Made by a program: the position numbers and the translations under genes. The notes beneath the pieces were generated by a model. It was not told the DNA's origin. It saw nothing but the letters and a program-made list of their open reading frames with translations, and ran no database searches. Shown piece by piece: positions 1 through 9,045 of a stretch of DNA of 64,000 nt (positions are counted from its first letter, which is position 1; each line of letters begins with the position of its first letter). The stretch lies in contig NZ_VAWE01000001.1 in NCBI RefSeq assembly GCF_005795905.1, forward strand, positions 1,922,001-1,986,000. The letters run 5' to 3'. The stretch is from Streptomyces marianii (GTDB lineage: Bacteria > Actinomycetota > Actinomycetes > Streptomycetales > Streptomycetaceae).

Positions 1-1144
1 CGGGCCGGAACGGCCGGAGGTCCAGGGCCGGACTGTCGCCGGCCAGTGCGGCGGCGACCAGGAGCCCGGTGGCGGGGGCGAGGCCGATACCCGCGCCCTC
101 GTGGCCGCACGCGTGGAACAGTCCGGGGACGCGCGGATCGGGGCCGATGGCGGGGAGGTGGTCGGGGAGGTAGGGGCGGAAGCCGTGGTAGGTGCGGATG
201 ACGCGGACACCGGCGAGTACGGGGAACAGGGCGGCGGCCTGGCGGGCGAGCCGGCGGAGGGCTTCGGCGGACAGGGAGCGGTCGTAGCCGACGCGTTCGC
301 GGGTGGCGCCGACCAGGACCGGTCCGGCGGGGGTGCCCTCGACGACGGCGGAGGACTGGAGGGCCGCGGAGCCGCTGGCTACGTCGGAGATGTAGTCGGC
401 GGCGTAGACCTTGTGGCGGACGACGCGTGGAAGGGGTTCGGTGACGAGGACGAAGCCTCGGCGCGGGTGGACGGGCAGGTGCGTGCCGGCGAGGCGGGCG
501 AGGTCGCCTGCCCAGGTGCCGGTGGCGTTGACGACGGCGGGGGCGTGGAGTTCGCGGTGCGGTGTGCGGACGCCGCGCAGGGTGCCGTCGGGGTGGGTGA
601 GGACCGCGGTGACCTGTTCGCCGAGGTGGACGACCGCGCCCGAGCGGCGGGCCGAGGCGAGGAGTTGGGCGGCGGCGCGGGCGGGCTGGACCTGGGCGTC
701 CTGGGGGTAGTGGAAGCCGCCGGCGAGGCCGGGGGTCAGATGGGGTTCCAGGTCGCGGAGAGCGTGGGAGGGAACTTCGTGTGTCTCGACGCCGGCTTCG
801 CTTTGGGCTTCGGCGAATCGGCGGAGTGCGGTGAGGGCGGTCTCGTCGGGCGCCACGACGAGACCGCCTTTGGGCTCGTACTCGGTCTCCGGTGGGAGGA
901 CTTCGGCGAGTTCACGCCACAGCCGGGTGGACAGCAGCGCGAGGTCGAGCTCGGGGCCCGCCTCCTTGTCGGAGACGAGGAGGTTGCCTTCCCCGGCGCC
1001 GGTGGTGCCGCCCGCGACGGAGCCGCGGTCGACGACGGCGACGACGAGGCCGGCGCGGCTCGCGTAGTGGGCGCAGGCCGCTCCGACGACGCCTGCGCCG
1101 ACGATGACGGCGTCCAGGGGACCGGGAGGGTATCCGGTGGGCAC
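1..1144 (-). CDS. FAD-dependent amino-acid oxidase (DAO family), 3' end outside window
   Basis: The protein opens with a dinucleotide-binding Rossmann motif (G16-x-G18-x-x-G21 in VIVGAGVVGAA) followed by an acidic beta2 end (VVDRG) and the glycine-rich stretch GGTTGAGEG typical of glycine/D-amino acid oxidases. Near the window edge it carries the family's C-terminal FAD segment (FHACGHEGAGIGLAPATG). These enzymes oxidise secondary or D-amino acids, passing electrons to oxygen or a quinone in the cytoplasm; the substrate cannot be read from sequence. The GTG start is chosen because the only upstream in-frame ATG is followed at once by a stop; no strong ribosome site precedes it. The stop codon lies off the window, probably only a few codons away. 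Hydroxyproline or glycine oxidase are equally possible. Confidence 0.8.
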   Translation of the reverse strand, partial: MPTGYPPGPLDAVIVGAGVVGAACAHYASRAGLVVAVVDRGSVAGGTTGAGEGNLLVSDKEAGPELDLALLSTRLWRELAEVLPPETEYEPKGGLVVAPDETALTALRRFAEAQSEAGVETHEVPSHALRDLEPHLTPGLAGGFHYPQDAQVQPARAAAQLLASARRSGAVVHLGEQVTAVLTHPDGTLRGVRTPHRELHAPAVVNATGTWAGDLARLAGTHLPVHPRRGFVLVTEPLPRVVRHKVYAADYISDVASGSAALQSSAVVEGTPAGPVLVGATRERVGYDRSLSAEALRRLARQAAALFPVLAGVRVIRTYHGFRPYLPDHLPAIGPDPRVPGLFHACGHEGAGIGLAPATGLLVAAALAGDSPALDLRPFRP

Positions 1145-1213
1145 GGCAGTAATATGTCACATTGCCGTGTTGCCGGGAAGGGAATCGCGGGAACGGCCCC
1201 GTCCCCGCCCGGC

Positions 1214-3598
1214 TCAGCTGCGCAGGGGCCCTTCGCAGCGGTAAGTGGACGTACCGGCACGTCCGTTGGCCCAGATCTCGACCGGCCCGAAGGAGCAGTT
1301 CATGTCGGCGAGATTGGTGGAGGCGACTCCGGCGCGGTCGAGGATGAAGTAGTCGACGGTCTCGGACATGTCCTTGAAGACGAGGTCCGGGGAGGCGGAG
1401 TCGGTGAGGTTGGCGGTGATCCGGCCGGTGCAGGTGAAGCGCCGCTTTCCGGGGTCGCCGTTCTCCGCGCAGACGGGACGGGACTGGGTGGCGGCGGCGA
1501 AGGAGACGCGGACCGCTTCGGCCGAGGCGTCCCTGAGCCGGTCGTTGGGGATGTAGGTGGTGTTGGGCACGAACAGCTCGTCCACCCTGGCGATCTGCGC
1601 GTCGAGGAACGCGTCGTAGGCGCGCTGGAGTGCCGGGTCGCCGCCGTGCCGGCCACGCCAGGAGTCGAAGCCCGCAGGGTCGTCCGCCCGTAGCAGGCCG
1701 TACATCTCCCGCAGCAGGGACGGCCGTTCGGTCCACAGGAACTCGAAGAAGGTCCCCGCGTAGTCGTAGAAGCGGAAGCCGTCTCCGTCGTAGGTGGCGT
1801 GCAGGAGCTGGTTCACGGTCATCCGGGGGCCGCCGCCGGCGGTGTCGTCTATGACGCCCTGGACGAGGGACCTGCGGACGGCTATTCCGTCGTCGCGGGT
1901 GGCGCCGTCGAAGAACTCGGCCGTGCCCTCGTCCATGGCGGTGGTGCGGTCGCCGCTGTACCAGGGGCCTTCGCCGAAGTACCCGGGCACCGCCCAGCGC
2001 CCGTTGAGATAGTGGACGTACTCGTGCCGGAAGAGTTCCTCGAGGGTGAGCGAGGAGTCCTGCGGGACCCTGCGCTGGTAGGTGTAGAACGTGGCGCCGC
2101 GTTCGATGTAGATGCCGCCGTTGTCGGTGCCCATGCCCGTGAGGAGGGGGTGGTAGACCTCGTAGTCGGCGCGGGAGGCGTAGAGCACGATGTCGAGTGA
2201 GGTGTTGGTGTCCCCGGCGAGCGGGGCCTCGGTGCCGAGCACCCGGTGGAACTGTGCCTTGACCTGCTTGCTCGCGTAGTAGAGCTGGTCGACGGTGGCG
2301 CGGTCGAGGCCGCTGCGGACCTTGATGGCACCGTTGTCGTAGGTGAAGGTGTTGGGGAATATCCGCCGCTCGATGTCGTCCTTGCAGACCGCGTGGGGCT
2401 TGCACGCCCCGTAGAAGATGAGCCAGGAGACGAGCGAGGCCCAGGAGCGGCTGCCGTTGCCGAAGTTGGCACGGGTGACGGGCAGCAGGACGCCGAGGTC
2501 GGGGACGATGCCGCCGTTGAGTGCGGCGATCTGGCCGAAGCGGCCGTACTCGCTCAGCGCGTCGCGAACGACCCACTCGTTGACGGTGCCCTTGAGGTGG
2601 GTGTGGCCGGCGAAGGCGCGGAAGGCGGCGCGGTACGAGACGTTCCCCGTGACGACGTTGTGGAAGGCGGTGTCCTTGTTGCCCGGGTAGACGCCGAGGT
2701 AGTTGACGGAGAGGGCGGCGAGTGCCGCGCCGCCCCAGGAGGCGTCGTCGTATTGACCCTTGTGGTACTTGCCCATCGTGGCGAGGACCTTCTTGACCAG
2801 CCCGAGCTGGCTGTGCCGCAGGCCGGGGGCGCTGGCGGTGTAGAGCGCCTCCCGGAGGGTCTCGGCGTTGGTCCGGGTGACGTCGAAGGTGCGGGCTGCG
2901 GTACCGAAGTCGTTGACCGCGCGTCGCAGGACCTCGGTGGTCGGGATGTCGGTGATGTCGATCTCGGGGCGCGAGAAGTCGTGGTAGGCGACGGCATGGA
3001 GGAAGGTGAACATCTCCAGCAGGTGTGTGCCGTTGGTGCCGTTGTGCGTGGCGGCGAGTGAGGATATGCGCCGGCCCACGGCCTGCACATGCGTGTCGGA
3101 CATGACCGGGGTGAGGCGGGCGTCCCAGTCCCAGATGAGGCCGGAGAGGCAGCCGTCGGCGGTGACGGCGGGGTCGGCGAGGAAGTCGGCGAGCTGCCGG
3201 GGGCCCAGGCCGGTGAGGCCGTCGAGGGTGCAGGGGACGCCGGCGGCGGTGCGGGTGCCGCCGCTCCGGGCCGCGTCGGTACGGGCGGAAGCGGCGCTCC
3301 GGCGGCCGGGGGTGCGGCCCTGGGCGAGGCCTCCCGGAGCGGGGGCGGGGGCTGCGGCGGGTTTGGGGGCGCGCGCGAGGCGGTCGACCTCGTCGTGGGG
3401 GTTCGCGCCGCGAGCGGCGGGTGCGGCGGGGGCGGGACGGCCGGTGAAGGCGGCGGGGGCGGGACGGGCCGCGGGATCGCCGGGGGCGGCGGCACCGGCG
3501 TGCGCGGCCTGGCCGAGCGGAGCGAGGAGGGCGACGGCGACCGCTGCGGCGAGCAGGGGTCTGCGGGATCGGGACAGGGTGGGTCGGGGTTGGGACAC
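1214..3598 (-). CDS. Secreted microbial collagenase (peptidase family M9)
   Basis: The 794-residue product begins with a Sec signal peptide (basic N-terminus, hydrophobic core, cleavage near A34 in AHA-GA), then a Pro/Ala-rich linker to about residue 120 and the M9 activator plus peptidase region. The zinc site is H525-E-Y-V-H529 with a third ligand candidate E557 in the segment MDEGTAEFF, the spacing expected for gluzincin collagenases. The enzyme should be exported and hydrolyse collagen-like triple helices. No PKD or collagen-binding C-terminal domains follow, so it is a short-form member. Start is GTG with GGAG seven bases upstream. It is preceded by an AT-richer region and is transcribed toward the oxidase gene, from which it is separated by about 70 bases. 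Confidence 0.93.
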   Translation of the reverse strand: MSQPRPTLSRSRRPLLAAAVAVALLAPLGQAAHAGAAAPGDPAARPAPAAFTGRPAPAAPAARGANPHDEVDRLARAPKPAAAPAPAPGGLAQGRTPGRRSAASARTDAARSGGTRTAAGVPCTLDGLTGLGPRQLADFLADPAVTADGCLSGLIWDWDARLTPVMSDTHVQAVGRRISSLAATHNGTNGTHLLEMFTFLHAVAYHDFSRPEIDITDIPTTEVLRRAVNDFGTAARTFDVTRTNAETLREALYTASAPGLRHSQLGLVKKVLATMGKYHKGQYDDASWGGAALAALSVNYLGVYPGNKDTAFHNVVTGNVSYRAAFRAFAGHTHLKGTVNEWVVRDALSEYGRFGQIAALNGGIVPDLGVLLPVTRANFGNGSRSWASLVSWLIFYGACKPHAVCKDDIERRIFPNTFTYDNGAIKVRSGLDRATVDQLYYASKQVKAQFHRVLGTEAPLAGDTNTSLDIVLYASRADYEVYHPLLTGMGTDNGGIYIERGATFYTYQRRVPQDSSLTLEELFRHEYVHYLNGRWAVPGYFGEGPWYSGDRTTAMDEGTAEFFDGATRDDGIAVRRSLVQGVIDDTAGGGPRMTVNQLLHATYDGDGFRFYDYAGTFFEFLWTERPSLLREMYGLLRADDPAGFDSWRGRHGGDPALQRAYDAFLDAQIARVDELFVPNTTYIPNDRLRDASAEAVRVSFAAATQSRPVCAENGDPGKRRFTCTGRITANLTDSASPDLVFKDMSETVDYFILDRAGVASTNLADMNCSFGPVEIWANGRAGTSTYRCEGPLRS

Positions 3599-3859
3599 CG
3601 GTGTCTCCTGTGTGGGAGGTGGCTGGGGGGTGAGTCAGCGGTGCGGTGATCGCGAACTCCGTTGAAATACGCGGGGATTGGCCGTAATCGAAGCTGCGCG
3701 ATGTGACCCGTAACATAGTAATGTGAAATTGCACTGACAACCCCTCAGCACCGTTTCGTATGCGCGGATTCGAGGGTTCACGGATCCGCAGACTCGAGGA
3801 GACGAGATGGCCGGCAGCGCCCCCTCCCCCAGCGCCCCCGTACCGGCAGCCACGACCTG

Positions 3860-4679
3860 CCGGTTTCCACGGAGTTGGCGGCGTTCATGACCGAGGGCTG
3901 GGCGGAGGGGCCGCTGCCCGGCGATGCTCGCGTCGCGGCCCGTGACGTGACGCCGGCCCGGCGGGCCCGGCTCTCGGCGCGCTTCCCCGGTGAGCGGCTG
4001 CGTGTTCGGGCTGCGGGCCCGGTTGGAGGGCAACGGTACGGGCTACGAGACCATCGCCGCGTCAGGGGCGCACGCGTGCGTGCTGCACTGGACCCGCGAC
4101 GACGGCCGACTCGACCCGTCAGAGCTGCTGCTGCTCGACGCGGGTGTGGAGACGGACACCCTCTACACGGCGGACGTCACGCGCACGCTCCCGTTGTCCG
4201 GCCGCTTCTCCCCCGTGCGGCGGCGGGTGTACGAACTCGTCCTCGCCGCACAGGAGGCGGGCATGGCGGCGCTGCGGCCGGGAAGCCGGTTCCGTGACTT
4301 CCACCGCGCCTGCATGGGTGTGATCGCGGAGGGTCTGGCGGACTGGGGGGTGCTGAAGGACCGGGAGGGCGACCTCCATCGCAGGTACACGCTGTGCAGC
4401 AGCGGCCACATGCTCGGGCTCGACGTCCACGACTGCGCCCGGGCGCGTGCCGCGGAGTATCTCGACGAGGTGCTGGAGGAGGGGCAGGTGCCGACGGTGG
4501 AGCCGGGTCTGTACTTCCAGCCCGACGACGGGACGCTGCCCGCCGAGTTGCGTGGGATCGGGGTGCGCATCGAGGACGACCTGGTGGTGACGGCGGACGG
4601 GGCGCGACTGATGTCGGGGGCGCTGCCGCGGGTGCCGGAGGCCGTCGAGGAGTGGACGGGTTCACTGCTGGCGGGCTGA
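3860..4679 (+). pseudogene. Broken Xaa-Pro aminopeptidase (aminopeptidase P, M24B)
   Basis: A short N-terminal piece (ELAAFMTEGW ... ARLSARFPGERL, about 3862-4005) matches the start of actinobacterial aminopeptidase P, but the next residues (LRARLEGNGTGYETI) belong to the catalytic domain and are read in another frame. About 250 residues of the middle are therefore missing and the junction is frameshifted. The remaining catalytic half from 3990 still shows the pita-bread metal ligands: the two aspartates of LLLDAGVE and ADVTRT, the histidine of GHMLG, and the glutamates of TVEPGLYF and RIEDD. The position usually occupied by a further His before SGHMLG is Cys. Translation could begin at 3990 to give a 229-residue catalytic stub, but a working enzyme is unlikely. 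Confidence 0.8.
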
Positions 4680-4706
4680 CGGCGGGCGGGCCGCGTGTCG
4701 ACCGGG

Positions 4707-5105
4707 TCAGGGCAGTACGGCGAATCCGTCGAGTTCGACGAGGGCTTGCTCGTCCCAGAGGCGTACGGCGCCGATGACCGCCATGGCGGGGTAGTCGCGG
4801 CCGGCGTGCCGGTGCCAGATGCGGCCGAGTTCGCCGGCGTGGCGGCGGTAGTCGGCGACGTCGGTGGCGTACACGGTGACGCGGGCGAGGTCATGGGGGG
4901 TGCCGCCGGCCGCGGCGAGGGCGGCGAGGAGGTTGGTGAGGGCGGTTTCGAACTGCTCGACGAGCCCGCCGCCGGTCACCTTGCCGTCGGCGTCGAGCGC
5001 GGTCTGGCCGGCGAGGAAGACCAGGCGGGAGCCGGTGGCGGCGACGGCGTGGGAGAAGCCACCGGCGGGTGACAGCCCGGGCGGGTTGATCCGTTCGAGG
5101 CTCAT
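4707..5105 (-). CDS. RidA/YjgF/UK114 family protein
   Basis: This 132-residue protein has the size and motifs of RidA enamine/imine deaminases (LVFLAGQTALDADGKV; LARVTVYATDVADY; PAMAVIGAVRLWDEQALVELDGFAVLP). Family members hydrolyse reactive 2-aminoacrylate or enamine intermediates to keto acids; several catabolic-operon versions act on a pathway intermediate instead. The conserved catalytic Arg of the canonical family falls in the segment AVRLWDEQALVELDG. Its ATG overlaps the stop of the upstream acyl-CoA dehydrogenase (ATGA), so the two are translationally coupled, and a role in deamination of an enamine produced from aminobenzoyl-CoA ring reduction is attractive. That last step is inference from context. 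Confidence 0.9.
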   Translation of the reverse strand: MSLERINPPGLSPAGGFSHAVAATGSRLVFLAGQTALDADGKVTGGGLVEQFETALTNLLAALAAAGGTPHDLARVTVYATDVADYRRHAGELGRIWHRHAGRDYPAMAVIGAVRLWDEQALVELDGFAVLP

Positions 5106-6244
5106 CGGGTGGTCTCCTCGGTGCCGGCGGTGGCGTACAGCTCCCTGGCGATGATGCCGCGCTGGACCTCGCTGGCGCCTTCGTAGATGCGCGGGGCGCG
5201 CACTTCCCGGTAGAGGTGTTCGAGCAGATGGCCGCGCTGCAGTGCGCGTGCGCCGTGGAGTTGTACCGCGGTGTCGACGACGTACTGGGCGGTCTCGGTC
5301 GCGAACAGTTTGGCCATGGCGGAGCGGCGTGGCACGTCGGGGGCACCGGCGTCGTAGGCGCAGGCGGCGGCATGGACGAGGAGCCGGGCGGCTTCGGTCC
5401 GGGTGGCCATGTCGGCTGCCTGGTGGGAGACGGCCTGGAGGTTCTTGAGGGGGCCGCCGAAGGCGTTGCGGTGTGCGGTGTGGTGGAGGGTGGCGTCGAG
5501 TGCGGCCTGGGCCATGCCGACGGCGAAGGCGCCGACGCTGGGCCGGAAGAGGTTGAGGGTGTCCATGGCGACGCGGAAGCCGGCGCCGGGGGTGCCGAGG
5601 ACGTCGTCGCGGTTGACGGGGACGCCGTCGAAGGTGAGGGCGCCGATCGGGTGGGGGGAGAGCATGTCGAGGGGGCGGCCGGTGAGGCCGGGGCGGTCGG
5701 CGGGGACGAGGAAGGCGGTGATGCCGCGGGCACCGGGGGCTTCACCCGTGCGGGCGAAGACGGTGCAGAAGTCGGCCTCGGGGGCGTTGGAGATCCAGAG
5801 TTTCTCGCCGGTGAGGCGCCAGCCCTGGCCGTGCGGTTCGGCTGCGGCGTGGAGGGCGAGCGCGGCGGCGTCGGAGCCGGCGTCCGGCTCGCTGAGGGCG
5901 AACGCGGCGACGGCGCGGCCCGCGGCGACGGCGGGCAGCCAGCGGTCGCGCTGGGCGGGGGTGCCCGATCGGTGGAGCGGATGGGCGCCGAGCCCCTGGA
6001 GGGCGAGTGCGGTCTCGGCCTCGGTGCAGCCGTGGGCGAGGGATTCGCGCATCAGGCAGAGGTCGAGTGCGCCGGCAGTGAAGAGCCGTGCCAGGAGGCC
6101 GAGTTCACCGAGAGCGGTGAGGAGCGGCCGGTTGACACGGCCGGGCTCGCCCTTGTCGGCGAGGGGGCGCAGTCGTTCGGCGGCCAGGATGCGCAGTTCG
6201 GCGCACCAGGCGGTCTGTGCCGGTTCGAGCGAGAATGCGGGCAT
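5102..6244 (-). CDS. Acyl-CoA dehydrogenase
   Basis: The 380-residue product has all regions of flavin acyl-CoA dehydrogenases: the N-terminal helical part, the FAD/acyl contact segment (VAAFALSEPDAGSD), the KLWISNAPEADF strand and the C-terminal YEGASEVQR motif whose E355 occupies the catalytic-base position. It should introduce a 2,3 double bond into an acyl-CoA and pass electrons to electron-transfer flavoprotein. The start at the second Met (MPAFSLEP) is preferred over one 22 codons upstream because family alignment begins here and a purine-rich AGTGGGGAA precedes it. It is divergent from the CoA ligase gene and followed by ridA with a four-base overlap, so it probably serves the same aromatic catabolic route. 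Confidence 0.9.
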   Translation of the reverse strand: MPAFSLEPAQTAWCAELRILAAERLRPLADKGEPGRVNRPLLTALGELGLLARLFTAGALDLCLMRESLAHGCTEAETALALQGLGAHPLHRSGTPAQRDRWLPAVAAGRAVAAFALSEPDAGSDAAALALHAAAEPHGQGWRLTGEKLWISNAPEADFCTVFARTGEAPGARGITAFLVPADRPGLTGRPLDMLSPHPIGALTFDGVPVNRDDVLGTPGAGFRVAMDTLNLFRPSVGAFAVGMAQAALDATLHHTAHRNAFGGPLKNLQAVSHQAADMATRTEAARLLVHAAACAYDAGAPDVPRRSAMAKLFATETAQYVVDTAVQLHGARALQRGHLLEHLYREVRAPRIYEGASEVQRGIIARELYATAGTEETTR

Positions 6245-6328
6245 CCGATTCCCCACTTCCTGCGGCCGGATGACGGGGCGGGTGGCGCGGTTGCGCGGCG
6301 ACCTCGCCAAGCAGGCTATCGCGGACCG

Positions 6329-6356
6329 TTGACTGTCGTCACCATCACGCTACGCT
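6329..6356 (+). promoter_or_regulatory. Putative sigma-70-type promoter of the CoA ligase gene
   Basis: TTGACT and TACGCT are separated by 16 bases and lie about 35 bases before the ATG, which has AGGGGG as ribosome site. The stretch sits in the 145-base divergent region shared with the acyl-CoA dehydrogenase. Confidence 0.5.
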
Positions 6357-6389
6357 CGTTGCGCGACCCCACCACGACAAGGGGGCGAA

Positions 6390-8030
6390 ATGGTGCTGAC
6401 ACCCTCGGCCGGCCCGGAGCTGACTCCTTCGGCTCATCACGACACGTTCGCGCGGGACCATCTGCCGCCCCCGGAGCAGTGGCCGCGGTTGCTGTTCGAT
6501 CTGCCGGAGCTGCGGTATCCGGAGCGGCTCAACTGCGGCGGGGAGTTGCTCGACACCACGATCGGGCGTCACGGGGCCGGCCGTCCCGCGTTCCGGGACG
6601 GTACGGGCGCCGTCTGGACGTACGGGGAACTGCGTGAGCGGGTCGACCGGATCGCGCATGTGCTGACCGGTGAGCTGGGTGTGGTGCCCGGCAACCGGGT
6701 ACTGCTGCGGGGCCCGACGACGCCGTGGCTCGCCGCGTGCTGGCTCGCGGTGATGAAGGCGGGCGGGGTGGCGGTGACGGTCCTCGCCCAGCAGCGGGCC
6801 CGGGAGCTGGCCGTCATGTGTGACATCGCACAGGTGACGCATGCGTTGTGCGATGTCCGCTCCGTGGACGATCTGGTGAAGGCGGAGGTGCCCGGGCTGC
6901 GGGTCACCGCGTTCGGCGGGGACGGGCCCGACGATCTGCTGCGGCGGACGGAGGGCAGTCCGGCCGTGTTCCGGGCGGTGGAGACGGCGGCGGACGACGT
7001 GGCGCTGATCGCGTTCACGAGCGGGACGACGGGGCGGCCGAAGGGGTGCATGCACTTCCACCGGGATGTGCTGGCCGTGGCCGACACGTTCTCGGCGCGG
7101 GTGCTGCGGCCGTCGCCGGACGACGTGTTCGCGGGGAGCCCTCCGCTCGGTTTCACGTTCGGTCTGGGCGGTCTGGTGGTGTTCCCGCTGCGGGCGGGGG
7201 CGTCGGCGCTGCTGCTGGAGCAGGCGGGACCGGGTCAGTTGCTGCCGGCGATCGCCGAGCACCGGGTGTCGGTGCTGTTCACCGCACCGACGGCGTACCG
7301 GGTGATGCTGGACGGTGTCGGCGGCCACGACGTCTCCTCGCTGCGGCGCTGCGTGTCCGCCGGGGAGAACCTGCCGGCCGCGACGTGGCAGGCGTGGCGG
7401 GAGCGGACGGGGCTGCGGATCATCAACGGCATCGGGGCGACGGAGCTGCTGCACATCTTCGTCTCGGCGGCGGACGGGGACATCCGGCCTGGGACGACGG
7501 GCGTTCCGGTCCCGGGCTGGAAGGCGCGGGTGGTGGACGGGGACTCGGGGGAGCCGGTGCCGGACGGTGAGCCGGGGCTGCTGGCGGTGCGGGGGCCGGT
7601 GGGCTGCCGGTATCTGTCGGATCCGCGACAGGGCTTGTACGTGCGGAACGGCTGGAACCTGACAGGTGACATGTACGTACGGGAACCGGACGGGTGGTTC
7701 CGCTATGTGTCCCGCGCCGACGACATGATCATCTCGGCGGGGTACAACATCGCGGGCCCGGAGGTGGAGGACGCCCTGCTCGCGCATCCGGATGTGGTGG
7801 AGGCGGCGGTGGTCGGCCGTGCCGACGAGCTGCGGGGCCAGATCGTGGTGGCGTACGTGGTGGTGCGGGACGGTGCCGCGCGCGACGAGGCGGGTGCCGA
7901 GGCGCTGCGGGAGTTCGTGAAGACGCGTCTGGTGCCGTACAAGTGCCCGCGGGCGATCGTCTTCATGGACGCGCTGCCGCGCACGCCGACGGGGAAGCTG
8001 CAGCGGTTCAGGTTGCGGGGCCTAGAGTGA
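6390..8030 (+). CDS. 2-Aminobenzoate/benzoate-CoA ligase family (AMP-forming)
   Basis: A 546-residue ANL adenylating enzyme. The phosphate loop FTSGTTGRPKG covers residues 209-219, the A5-like motif is NGIGATELLHIF, the hinge is SRADDMIISAGYNI and the C-terminal catalytic lysine is K536 in RTPTGKLQRF. The GATELLHIF form and overall length fit benzoate and 2-aminobenzoate CoA ligases. It would activate an aryl acid to its CoA thioester with ATP in the cytoplasm. Context makes 2-aminobenzoate (anthranilate) the best guess: the fused monooxygenase/reductase that acts on 2-aminobenzoyl-CoA is encoded just downstream on the other strand, with a PaaX-type regulator four bases after the ligase stop. 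Salicylate or benzoate cannot be excluded. Confidence 0.88.
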   Translation: MVLTPSAGPELTPSAHHDTFARDHLPPPEQWPRLLFDLPELRYPERLNCGGELLDTTIGRHGAGRPAFRDGTGAVWTYGELRERVDRIAHVLTGELGVVPGNRVLLRGPTTPWLAACWLAVMKAGGVAVTVLAQQRARELAVMCDIAQVTHALCDVRSVDDLVKAEVPGLRVTAFGGDGPDDLLRRTEGSPAVFRAVETAADDVALIAFTSGTTGRPKGCMHFHRDVLAVADTFSARVLRPSPDDVFAGSPPLGFTFGLGGLVVFPLRAGASALLLEQAGPGQLLPAIAEHRVSVLFTAPTAYRVMLDGVGGHDVSSLRRCVSAGENLPAATWQAWRERTGLRIINGIGATELLHIFVSAADGDIRPGTTGVPVPGWKARVVDGDSGEPVPDGEPGLLAVRGPVGCRYLSDPRQGLYVRNGWNLTGDMYVREPDGWFRYVSRADDMIISAGYNIAGPEVEDALLAHPDVVEAAVVGRADELRGQIVVAYVVVRDGAARDEAGAEALREFVKTRLVPYKCPRAIVFMDALPRTPTGKLQRFRLRGLE

Positions 8031-8034
8031 TCAC

Positions 8035-8850
8035 GTGGCCGAGCAGCACACTCCCCGTTCCCTGATCGTCACCCTGTACGGCGCGTACGGACGCGAGTCG
8101 GCGGGGCCGTTCGCGGTGGCGGAGCTGATCCGGCTGCTGGGGGCGGTGGGCGTGGACGCCCCTTCGGTGCGTTCGTCGGTGTCGCGGCTGAAGCGGCGGG
8201 GTCTGCTCGTCCCGCAGCGGACGGGGGCCGGGGCCGCGGGCTACGCCCTGTCGGCCGACGCGCGGCAGCTGCTGGACGACGGTGACGAACGCATCTACGG
8301 CCGCCGTGCGGCACTGCTGTCGGACGGCTGGGTGCTGGCGGTGTTCTCGGTGCCGGAGGCGGAGCGGCACAAGCGGCATCTGCTGCGGTCGCGTCTCGGC
8401 CGGCTGGGGTTCGGCACGGCGGCTCCGGGGGTGTGGATCGCGCCGGCGCGCTTCTACGAGGAGACGCGTCACACCCTGCGGCGGCTGCAGCTGGATCCGT
8501 ACGTGGACCTGTTCCGGGGCGAGCATCTGGGGTTCGCTGCGACGGCCGAGGCCGTGGGTCGCTGGTGGGACCTGGCGGGGGTGGCCAAGCAGCACGAGGA
8601 GTTCCTGGACGCGCACGGTCCGGTGCTGCGGGCCTGGGAGTCGCGTGGGGCGACGCCGGCGGAGGAGGCGTACCGGGACTACCTCCTGGCGCTGGATTCG
8701 TGGCGCCGGCTTCCGTACGCGGATCCGGGGCTGCCGGCGGAGCTGTTGCCGCAGGACTGGCCGGGCGGGCGTTCGGCGGAGGTGTTCTCGGGGTTGCACG
8801 AGCGGCTGCGGGACGCGGGCGCGGGGTACGTCCGGCCCGACGGCGTGTGA
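8035..8850 (+). CDS. PaaX family transcriptional regulator
   Basis: The 271-residue protein has the N-terminal winged-helix (residues about 8-75, SLIVTLYGAYGRE ... VRSSVSRLKRRGLL) and the central and C-terminal segments of PaaX (WVLAVFSVPEAERHKRHLLRSRLGRLGFG; DPGLPAELLPQDWPG). PaaX-type repressors sense an aryl-CoA thioester, phenylacetyl-CoA in the founding member. Here the gene follows the CoA ligase by four bases and starts with GTG. The likely ligand is the CoA ester made by the neighbouring ligase, with release from promoters of this cluster on accumulation; ligand and targets are inference. Confidence 0.9.
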   Translation: MAEQHTPRSLIVTLYGAYGRESAGPFAVAELIRLLGAVGVDAPSVRSSVSRLKRRGLLVPQRTGAGAAGYALSADARQLLDDGDERIYGRRAALLSDGWVLAVFSVPEAERHKRHLLRSRLGRLGFGTAAPGVWIAPARFYEETRHTLRRLQLDPYVDLFRGEHLGFAATAEAVGRWWDLAGVAKQHEEFLDAHGPVLRAWESRGATPAEEAYRDYLLALDSWRRLPYADPGLPAELLPQDWPGGRSAEVFSGLHERLRDAGAGYVRPDGV

Positions 8851-8948
8851 GCGGTCCGCGGTAGCCGGGGGGTGGTTCGGCGCCGTCGCCGGACGGGCCT
8901 CGCGCGGGCGCCGGTCCTGACGGGCCGGGTCCGGCCGCGTCGGGCGTC

Positions 8949-9023
8949 GGGCGTTTACGGTACGGGCGCCGGTCTCGATCGCGGTACGGGCGCCGGGCGT
9001 TCACGGTACGGGTGCCGGTCTCG
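8949..9023. repeat. Imperfect 29-bp direct repeat between convergent genes
   Basis: Two copies (8949-8977 and 8995-9023, 27 of 29 bases equal, period 46) lie in the short convergent spacer, with a third partial GGTACGGGCGCC between them. It is probably a local slippage product; no coding frame uses it. Confidence 0.6.
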
Positions 9024-9045
9024 TCCGCGCCCGGACCCCGGTGGG

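Noticed and set aside
101..1693. Long open frame on the plus strand opposite the oxidase and collagenase genes
   Set aside because: Gly/Asp/Val-rich antisense translation of GC-rich genes; no family and wrong codon bias.
912..3740. 942-codon minus-strand frame across collagenase and oxidase
   Set aside because: Arg/Pro-rich shadow of two real genes in another frame.
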